Assembly: GCA_041498815.1 (NCBI GenBank) | Contig: JBGQJC010000053.1 | Location: forward strand, 1-10,037 | DNA from: DATDPM01 sp041498815 | Lineage (GTDB): Bacteria; Pseudomonadota; Alphaproteobacteria; DATDPM01 | DNA: 10,037 nt | Reading direction: 5' to 3' | In this document: in pieces, positions 5,571 to 10,037 of the stretch | Numbering within the stretch: the stretch's first letter is position 1 | Layout of the letters: the number at the start of each line of letters is the position of its first letter | Made by a program: the position numbers and the translations under genes | The notes under the pieces: model-generated | Databases searched by the model: none | Seen by the model: only the letters and a program-made list of their open reading frames with translations | What the model was told of the DNA's origin: nothing

Positions 5571-6548
5571 TCAGGTCTCCAGCACGATCTTGCCGGTATG
5601 GGCCCCGCTTTCCATCAAACGGTGGGCCTCGCTGGCCTGGGCGAGCGGGAAGGTGGCAAAGACCACCGGCTTGATGCGGCCGGCCTCGATCTCGGGCCAG
5701 ATCCGGCGCCTGAGCTGTTCCGCGATCGCGGCCTTCTCCGCCACCGGGCGGATCCGGAGCGTGGATCCGGTGATGACCAATCGCTTCAGCATCACGGGCA
5801 GGAAATTGACCTCGGCTTTCGCGCCCTTGAGGAAGGCGATGAAGACGAGCCGGCCGTCGGCGGCCAGCAACCCGATATTTCGCGGGATGTAATCGCCGCC
5901 CACCATGTCGAGGATGACATCGGCCCCGCGCCCGGCGGTCAATTCCTTTACCACGGCGGCGAAATCCTCGCGGCGGTAATTGATCGCGCGCTCGGCGCCG
6001 AGCGACTCGCAGGCCCTGCACTTCTCGTCGCTTCCGGCGGTCGCGAACACCCGCGCGCCGAGCACGCGCGCGATCTGGATCGCGGCGGTGCCGATGCCGC
6101 CTGCGCCGCCGTGCACCAAAAATGTTTCGCCGGGCTTGAGCGCGGCGCGCTCGGCGACATTGGCCCAAACGGTGAAAAAGGCCTCGGGCAGCGAGGCCGC
6201 CTCGACCATGCCGAGGGGAGCCGGAATCGGCAGGCATTGGCCGGCGGGCGCCACGCAATATTCCGCATAACCCCCGCCCGCGAGAACGGCGCAGACCTCG
6301 CCGCCGACGCGATATTCGGTAACGCCGGGCCCCAGCCTTGCTACGGTGCCGGCCACCTCGAGGCCCGGGATATCGGTGACGCCTTTGGGTGGCGGATAGG
6401 AGCCCTGGCGCTGTAGCACGTCGGGACGGTTGACGCCCGCGGCCGCGACGCGAATCAAGACCTCGCCTGGGCCCGGCGGTTCGACCCGCCTCTTGGCCGG
6501 GACCAGCACCTCGGGTGCGCCGGGCTCTGCGATCTCGATGACCGTCAT
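5571..6548 (-). CDS. NAD(P)H-quinone oxidoreductase, zinc-free MDR family
   Basis: The protein belongs to the zinc-independent medium-chain dehydrogenase/reductase group, close to PIG3/quinone oxidoreductase, which reduces quinones with NADPH. It has 325 residues, the normal length. The N-terminal catalytic fold (1-125) shows GVNRPDVLQRQGSYPPP (38-54) and GGYAEY (92-97). The Rossmann part contains HGGAGGIGTAAIQIA (146-160) for NADP binding, and the end reads SGAHTGKIVL. Zinc-ligand cysteines and histidines of true alcohol dehydrogenases are absent. I chose the ATG at 6548 because MTVIEIAEPGAPEVL is where homology starts; an ATG at 6572 adds eight residues. Neither has a good ribosome binding site. 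The frame stays open to 6869, but that would run antisense through the DUF1192 gene. The gene is divergent from DUF1192 and upstream of trcR. The exact substrate is uncertain. Confidence 0.92.
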   Translation of the reverse strand: MTVIEIAEPGAPEVLVPAKRRVEPPGPGEVLIRVAAAGVNRPDVLQRQGSYPPPKGVTDIPGLEVAGTVARLGPGVTEYRVGGEVCAVLAGGGYAEYCVAPAGQCLPIPAPLGMVEAASLPEAFFTVWANVAERAALKPGETFLVHGGAGGIGTAAIQIARVLGARVFATAGSDEKCRACESLGAERAINYRREDFAAVVKELTAGRGADVILDMVGGDYIPRNIGLLAADGRLVFIAFLKGAKAEVNFLPVMLKRLVITGSTLRIRPVAEKAAIAEQLRRRIWPEIEAGRIKPVVFATFPLAQASEAHRLMESGAHTGKIVLET

Positions 6549-6676
6549 GGACAGGGGCAAGAAGCTGGTCATCGCATGGCGCCGGGATTTCGGGAGCGGG
6601 GCGGGGGCATCACGTCTATTATCATCCGCCGCGAGTGACAAGGCCGGTGCCGCGGCGGGGTGCCAGGGGTCCGGAT

Positions 6677-6859
6677 ATGGACGAAGAAGATTTACTTCCA
6701 CGCAAACAAAAGCCGAAGCCAAAGCCGCTCGATGGGCTGGGGGTGGCCGAGCTCGAAGCCTATATCGCGGAGCTCGAAGCGGAGATCGAAAGGGCCAGAG
6801 CCGCCATCGCCGCCAAGAAGTCGCACCTTGGGGCCTCCGACCGGTTTTTCCGCAAATAG
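6677..6859 (+). CDS. DUF1192 family small protein
   Basis: This is a 60-residue protein of the alphaproteobacterial DUF1192 family, whose function is unknown. It begins MDEEDLLPRKQ, followed by a lysine-proline stretch (10-17). The conserved core, LGVAELEAYIAELEAEIER, sits at about residues 21-39, and the tail ends SHLGASDRFFRK. The core is an amphipathic, acidic coiled coil, and no membrane segment is present. AGGGG nine bases before the ATG at 6677 supports this start; the in-frame ATG at 6635 is rejected because homology begins later. The gene is divergent from the quinone oxidoreductase, 128 bases away, a shared promoter region in which I see no clear consensus pair. Confidence 0.9.
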   Translation: MDEEDLLPRKQKPKPKPLDGLGVAELEAYIAELEAEIERARAAIAAKKSHLGASDRFFRK

Positions 6860-6941
6860 GCGGGCCCAAAGCCGCGCAAAGCCTTGGGTTTCCCGACCTC
6901 GCGCGCCTTGAAATTTTATTTCCCGCAAACTCCCTAAAATT

Positions 6942-6956
6942 TTAACTAAATGGTAA
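6942..6956 (+). promoter_or_regulatory. near-consensus CtrA binding site in an AT-rich island
   Basis: The CtrA consensus is TTAA, seven bases, TTAA. Here TTAA (6942-6945) is followed after seven bases by GTAA (6953-6956), one mismatch in eight. It lies in a clearly AT-rich island (about 6908-6958) within a GC-rich chromosome, which is promoter-like. The next downstream elements are the putative small RNA and then rcdA. TTTAGC at 6966-6971 could be the -10, putting the start near 6978. Confidence 0.4.
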
Positions 6957-6977
6957 GGAATGGCCTTTAGCGTCACG

Positions 6978-7078
6978 GTTAACGGTTCAGCATTGTCTGA
7001 CCGCCAGAGGACTTCATCCGGTCCTCGTTCACGCCTCCCTGTGGAACTCGGGCCGCCGGCTTGCCGGCGGCCTTTTTT
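6978..7078 (+). ncRNA. putative small RNA with an anti-Shine-Dalgarno loop
   Basis: Three hairpins follow one another without a coding frame. The first is GAGGAC/GTCCTC (7007-7026). The second pairs GTTCAC (7027-7032) with GTGGAAC (7041-7047), one bulged G, and exposes the loop GCCTCCCT (7033-7040). The third is the terminator at 7051-7078. The second loop contains CCTCC, complementary to a Shine-Dalgarno sequence. Loops of this kind are known in several alphaproteobacterial small RNAs, for example the rhizobial alpha-r14 family. I do not recognise this RNA as a named family. The 5' end is a guess from the AT-rich island upstream; the 3' end is well defined. The alternative is an attenuated leader of rcdA, whose start lies 182 bases beyond the terminator. 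The rest of 7079-7259 holds small GC hairpins and a promoter candidate, and no gene. Confidence 0.6.
7051..7078 (+). terminator. strong intrinsic terminator of the putative small RNA
   Basis: A perfect ten-pair stem of only G and C (7051-7060 with 7063-7072) has a minimal TT loop (in practice CTTG). Six T (7073-7078) follow directly. It ends no protein gene: the nearest upstream + strand gene stops 191 bases earlier. Confidence 0.9.
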
Positions 7079-7167
7079 ATGGCCCGGAGCCAAGCCCGCC
7101 GGAACGGCGCCGCGGGCGCCTGGAAACCCAGGGGGCTCGCCGAATTATCCAGGAATTTCATGGCGGT

Positions 7168-7196
7168 TTGTGACCGGGAACACGGAATGTTAATTT
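7168..7196 (+). promoter_or_regulatory. candidate promoter of rcdA
   Basis: TTGTGA (7168-7173), a 17-base spacer and TAATTT (7191-7196) give a modest match to the consensus. The start would be near 7203, with a leader of about 57 bases. It is downstream of the strong terminator, so rcdA would not depend on the small RNA promoter. Confidence 0.35.
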
Positions 7197-7259
7197 TCCT
7201 TCCGGATGATCCGATAAGGCAGGCCTGCGGTTGCGCCGCGACCGGACCAGGCCAGAGGC

Positions 7260-7706
7260 GTGAGCAGCACCGTGACCCTTGCCCCCCTCCCGACCGCCTT
7301 TTTCAGCAAGACCTATGACGAGGCGTTGGCGCTTCTGATCGACGCCCGCAATTACGTCGCCTATGAGGAAGCCGGCGACCGTGCGCCTCTCGACTCCATC
7401 CGCCGTCTGGAAATGAGCCGCGAAACCACCCGTCTTACCGCCCGGCTTACCCAGGTCATGGCTTGGCTCCTGTTTCAGAAAGCGATCTTGGCGGGAGAGA
7501 TCGGCCGCGATCCGGCGGCCCGTGACCGCCTCGATGGACAGGCGGTCTGTCTCGGCGATGACGGAAGTGCCGCGGCATTACCGGGGCGCTTGCGCGATCT
7601 TTTGATTCGGAGCCACCGGCTCTACGTGCGGGTGTTGCGCTTGGACGAGTTGCTGGCGCGGGATCTGCGTTTGCCGAAGATCGAAGACTTGTGGCCGGGC
7701 GAATAA
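7260..7706 (+). CDS. rcdA: DUF1465 protein, RcdA-like adaptor of CtrA degradation
   Basis: DUF1465 is the RcdA family. In Caulobacter, RcdA helps deliver the regulator CtrA to the ClpXP protease at the cell pole during the swarmer-to-stalked change. The 148-residue protein is all helical. Typical segments are FFSKTYDEALALLIDARNYV (14-33), the best conserved block SRETTRLTARLTQVMAWLLFQKA (53-75), and LIRSHRLYVRVLRLDELLAR (115-134). The end, EDLWPGE, lacks the long disordered tail of the Caulobacter protein. The start is GTG at 7260, with AGAGG only one base before it; a second in-frame GTG at 7272 is possible. It ends 13 bases before the convergent rpmE stop. The family is clear; the role in CtrA turnover in this organism is inferred from Caulobacter. 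Confidence 0.85.
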   Translation: MSSTVTLAPLPTAFFSKTYDEALALLIDARNYVAYEEAGDRAPLDSIRRLEMSRETTRLTARLTQVMAWLLFQKAILAGEIGRDPAARDRLDGQAVCLGDDGSAAALPGRLRDLLIRSHRLYVRVLRLDELLARDLRLPKIEDLWPGE

Positions 7707-7719
7707 GCGTTCGCCCCGG

Positions 7720-7944
7720 CTAGCCGACCCCGAAATCCTTGAAGCGGCGCTTGAACCTCGCCACCTGGCCGCCCGTATCGAGGAGGTGCTGGGCCCCGCC
7801 GGTCCAGGCCGGATGGGTGGAGGGGTCGATGTCGAGCTTCAGCTGGTCGCCCGCTTTGCCCCAGGTCGAACGGGTCTTGAACGACTTTCCGTCGGTCGTG
7901 ACCACGGTGATCTCGTGGTAGTCGGGATGGATGTCTTTCTTCAT
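7720..7944 (-). CDS. rpmE: 50S ribosomal protein L31, zinc-free form
   Basis: L31 is a small protein of the 50S central protuberance that bridges the two subunits. The 74 residues start with the hallmark MKKDIHPDYHEITVV and include TRSTWG, DIDPSTHPAWTGG and GGQVARFKRRF. The four zinc-binding cysteines of the E. coli type are absent: the chain has no Cys at all, as is usual in alphaproteobacteria. The start ATG (7944) has no ribosome binding site at normal distance. Instead it overlaps, as ATGA, the stop of a tiny upstream ORF beginning at 7958 that does have one. A good promoter stands at 7986-8015. The gene faces rcdA with only 13 bases between stops and no hairpin terminator there. Confidence 0.96.
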   Translation of the reverse strand: MKKDIHPDYHEITVVTTDGKSFKTRSTWGKAGDQLKLDIDPSTHPAWTGGAQHLLDTGGQVARFKRRFKDFGVG

Positions 7945-7966
7945 GGCTGGGGCTTCATGGCTGGGG
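7939..7966 (-). repeat. perfect 14-bp tandem duplication over the rpmE start
   Basis: The unit CTTCATGGCTGGGG occurs twice with no gap and no mismatch (7939-7952 and 7953-7966). Each copy carries an ATG on the - strand. As 14 is not a multiple of three, the two ATGs are in different frames. The inner one is rpmE and the outer one opens the six-codon ORF. Confidence 0.95.
7941..7958 (-). CDS. six-codon upstream ORF overlapping rpmE
   Basis: ATG at 7958 opens the frame MKPQP and closes at TGA (7943-7941). The stop overlaps the rpmE start codon as ATGA. AAGG lies eight bases before this ATG, a normal spacing, whereas for rpmE it is 22 bases away. Ribosomes are therefore likely to load here and restart on rpmE. 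The peptide itself probably has no function. This is inference from position; nothing shows it is translated. Confidence 0.5.
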   Translation of the reverse strand: MKPQP

Positions 7967-7985
7967 CCTTTCGATCCGGCGGCGG

Positions 7986-8015
7986 GTTATAGCCCGGCGC
8001 GTTCGCCCCACGCAA
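7986..8015 (-). promoter_or_regulatory. probable promoter of rpmE
   Basis: On the - strand, TTGCGT (8015 to 8010) and TATAAC (7991 to 7986) are 18 bases apart. The -10 matches at five of six positions. The start would be near 7979, about 21 bases before the upstream ATG and 35 before rpmE. The rest of the gap to cyaY (8016-8144) is GC-rich, and I see no clear + strand promoter in it. Confidence 0.5.
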
Positions 8016-8144
8016 GGCTCTCCGGCCCGCCCAAATGGGAGATTGTGGCGCCTCGGACGCCCCGGGTTGCCGCCACCGGACGCCTTGGAGTAGGGATAGG
8101 CCGCCGGCCCCGGCTTCGGGTGCCGGGCGGGTGCAGGGAAAACG

Positions 8145-8474
8145 ATGGCCCTCGATGAATCCGGATTTCACCAGCGCGCCGACGCGACGTTGCGGCGCTT
8201 GATGGACGCGCTCGATGCCGGAGACGGTCTCGATGCCGACCTGCGCGATGGAATCCTGACCATCGAGCTCGAGTCGGGCGGCCAATACATCGTTAACAAG
8301 CACGCGCCGAACCGGGAAATCTGGGTGTCGTCGCCGAAATCCGGCGCTTGGCATTTCGCACTCGATGAGGCAAGCCAGGCCTGGGTCGACACCCGCGCGC
8401 GCGGCGGGGCGCCGGCGATGACATTGGAAAAACTTTTGGCAGGTGAACTCGATGCCGCGATCGGATCCGAATAA
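8145..8474 (+). CDS. cyaY: frataxin-like iron donor protein CyaY
   Basis: CyaY binds iron and modulates iron-sulfur cluster assembly with the cysteine desulfurase IscS. The 109 residues match the frataxin fold. Helix 1 (3-25) bears the acidic ridge, with Asp4, Glu5, Asp13, Asp21 and Asp24. The beta sheet carries GGQYIVNKHAPNREIWVSSP (45-64), where the N-K-x-x-P-x-x-x-I-W pattern is the family signature, then SGAWHF (66-71). The C-terminal helix is MTLEKLLAGELDAAI. Length and motifs are complete. ATG 8145 has AGGGAA four bases upstream. The gene is divergent from rpmE, and the exporter gene follows 39 bases later on the same strand, possibly in one transcript. Iron-dependent control would be expected, but I see no clear operator. 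Confidence 0.93.
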   Translation: MALDESGFHQRADATLRRLMDALDAGDGLDADLRDGILTIELESGGQYIVNKHAPNREIWVSSPKSGAWHFALDEASQAWVDTRARGGAPAMTLEKLLAGELDAAIGSE

Positions 8475-8513
8475 TTCCCGCGGCGCGGTGCGCTGGGCGA
8501 TGGGCTGCGGTCC

Positions 8514-10037
8514 ATGAACGGCAAGAATAGCACCGCCGCGCGCCCCAGCTCGCGCGATTTCGGTTCGCTGCGGCGGATCCTGCCCTTCCTGGCGCCCTAT
8601 CGCTGGCAATTTGCCGGCGCCTTGGTTGCGCTCACCATAGCCGCGGGCACGGTTCTGGCGCTGGGTTCCGGGCTGAAGCGGCTGGTGGACGACGGATTTT
8701 CCAGCGGCAACGCCGGGCTGCTCGACGACGCGCTATTGGTTCTGCTGGCGGTGGTCGTGGTGCTTTCGGGCGCGACCGCGGCGCGGTTTTATCTCGTCTC
8801 CTGGATCGGGGAACGCGTGGTCGCCGACATCCGGCGCGCCGTTTACGACCACGTTGTCGGCCTCGGCGCCGCCTTCTTCGAGGCGACGCGGACCGGCGAA
8901 ATCCTGTCGCGGCTCACCACCGACACGACGCTGATCGAATCGGTGGTGGGATCGAGCGGGTCGATGGCGGCCCGGAATTTTTTGATGCTTATCGGCGGCG
9001 TCGGGCTCCTCATCGTCACCAGTCCGAAGCTCACGGGGCTCGTCGCCCTGGTCGTGCCGGCGGTGGTTTTGGCGATCCTGTTCTTCGGGCGGCGGGTGCG
9101 CAAACTCTCGCGCGCGACCCAGGACCGGGTCGCCGACGTCAGCAGCTATATCGAGGAGAGCCTCAACGCCATCCGCATCGTCCAGGCCTTCGGCCACGAG
9201 GCGCTTGACCGCGCCTCCTTCGGCGCGCGGGTGGAGCAGGCTTTCGCCACGGCGACCAAGCGCATCGCGGCGCGGGCCTTCCTGACCGCGCTTGTGGTCC
9301 TGCTCGTGTTCGGGGCGATCGGAATAATTCTTTGGATCGGCGGCCGGGACGTGTTCGCGGGCCGCATCACCCCGGGCGAACTTTCGGCCTTCGTGTTCTA
9401 CGCCGTGCTGGTCGCGGGCGCGGTCGGCTCGCTGTCCGAATTCATGGGCGATTTGCAGCGTGCGGCGGGGGCGGCCGAGCGGCTGATGGATTTGCTGGCG
9501 ACCAAAAGCGAGATCGAGGTGAAAACGCCGCCGGTGCCTTTGCCCAGTCCGCCCCATGGTGCCGTCGCCTACCGGAGCGTCGTGTTCCATTACCCGACAA
9601 GGCCCGATCACGCCGCGCTCGAGGATTTTTCGCTGGCCGTAGTACCCGGCGAAACCGTCGCGCTGGTCGGGCCTTCGGGCGCCGGCAAGACCACCGTGTT
9701 CCAGCTTTTGCTCCGCTTCTATGACCCGAAAGCGGGGCTCATCGCCCTCGACGGGGTCGCGATCAAGGACGCCGATCCGCAAGAGCTCCGCGCCCGCATC
9801 GGCCTCGTGCCCCAGGACCCGGTGATCTTTTCCGGCAGCGCCTGGGACAACATCCGCTACGGCCGCCCCGATGCCAGCGACGCGGCCGTGCGGGCTGCTG
9901 CCGATGCCGCCGCGGCAAGCGAATTCCTGGACCGCCTGCCCGAAGGCTTCGATAGCCATTTGGGCGCCCGCGGGGTCCGGCTTTCGGGCGGGCAGCGCCA
10001 GCGCATCGCGATCGCGCGCGCCATCCTGCGCAACCCG
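8514..10037 (+). CDS. ABC exporter (MsbA-related half transporter), 3' end cut off
   Basis: This is a fused permease-ATPase of the ABCB type; two copies would form an exporter in the inner membrane. The 508 visible residues start MNGKNSTAARPS. Hydrophobic segments lie at about 30-52, 75-95, 158-200 and 260-315, consistent with six helices. The ATPase domain begins near residue 345. Walker A, GPSGAGKTT, is at 386-394 with Lys392; the Q-loop Gln is 434 in VPQDPVIFSGSAWDNI; the signature LSGGQRQR is at 490-497. The window ends just before Walker B. The sequence resembles the alphaproteobacterial MsbA-related group; the substrate (lipid or other) cannot be told. No strong ribosome binding site precedes the ATG. 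It lies 39 bases after cyaY. Confidence 0.94.
   Translation, partial: MNGKNSTAARPSSRDFGSLRRILPFLAPYRWQFAGALVALTIAAGTVLALGSGLKRLVDDGFSSGNAGLLDDALLVLLAVVVVLSGATAARFYLVSWIGERVVADIRRAVYDHVVGLGAAFFEATRTGEILSRLTTDTTLIESVVGSSGSMAARNFLMLIGGVGLLIVTSPKLTGLVALVVPAVVLAILFFGRRVRKLSRATQDRVADVSSYIEESLNAIRIVQAFGHEALDRASFGARVEQAFATATKRIAARAFLTALVVLLVFGAIGIILWIGGRDVFAGRITPGELSAFVFYAVLVAGAVGSLSEFMGDLQRAAGAAERLMDLLATKSEIEVKTPPVPLPSPPHGAVAYRSVVFHYPTRPDHAALEDFSLAVVPGETVALVGPSGAGKTTVFQLLLRFYDPKAGLIALDGVAIKDADPQELRARIGLVPQDPVIFSGSAWDNIRYGRPDASDAAVRAAADAAAASEFLDRLPEGFDSHLGARGVRLSGGQRQRIAIARAILRNP

Noticed and set aside
6549..6869. N-terminal extension of the quinone oxidoreductase frame to 6869
   Set aside because: The extra 107 codons lack family similarity, run antisense through the DUF1192 gene, and homology begins at the ATG at 6548.
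7109..7134. Small hairpins after the small RNA (GGCGC/GCGCC and CCTGG/CCAGG)
   Set aside because: Each has only five pairs with no T run or other context; such dyads are expected by chance in GC-rich sequence.
8733..9959. 408-codon open frame on the - strand opposite the exporter gene
   Set aside because: It is a codon-bias shadow. The + strand frame has intact Walker A, Q-loop and signature motifs, while the antisense translation is a low-complexity Arg/Gly/Asp/His chain without a recognisable domain.

Overview
The window is about 10 kb of GC-rich chromosome from an alphaproteobacterium, probably Rhodospirillales or a close relative. Evidence for this is the set of lineage-typical genes: TrcR/DUF1013, DUF1192, RcdA/DUF1465, two YdcH/DUF465 proteins, a COQ9-family protein, an L31 without zinc cysteines and an MsbA-related ABC exporter. 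It is ordinary core genome. I see no insertion sequence, prophage, CRISPR array, tRNA, rRNA or sign of recent gene transfer.

Layout. The left edge (1-600) holds the end of pntB on the + strand, facing rpsU on the - strand across a shared hairpin terminator. From 839 to 2087 a two-gene + unit encodes peptide deformylase and a COQ9 ubiquinone-biosynthesis protein; it meets purE head-on. At 2803-3534 is a single-domain diguanylate cyclase, which nearly touches a convergent ydcH. The ubiX gene lies upstream of that ydcH on the - strand. A second ydcH copy (+) shares a hairpin region with trcR (-), a cell-cycle regulator. A quinone oxidoreductase (-) is divergent from a DUF1192 gene (+).

The 400-base stretch 6860-7259 has no protein gene. 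It holds an AT-rich island with a near-consensus CtrA site, then a probable small RNA that shows an anti-Shine-Dalgarno loop and ends in a very strong intrinsic terminator. Next comes rcdA (+), convergent with rpmE (-). The window ends with cyaY and an exporter gene cut by the right edge.

Themes. Ubiquinone and redox functions recur (pntB, coq9, ubiX, quinone oxidoreductase, cyaY). CtrA and cell-cycle functions recur too (trcR, rcdA, a c-di-GMP cyclase, a CtrA-like site). The most unusual features are at translation starts. The rpsU gene has a good ribosome binding site but no ATG, GTG or TTG start. The rpmE start region is a perfect 14-bp tandem duplication that creates a six-codon upstream ORF overlapping the rpmE start codon. 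The def promoter places +1 on or next to the start codon, suggesting a leaderless mRNA. I found no convincing new multi-gene system; the candidate novelty is the small RNA and these initiation regions.
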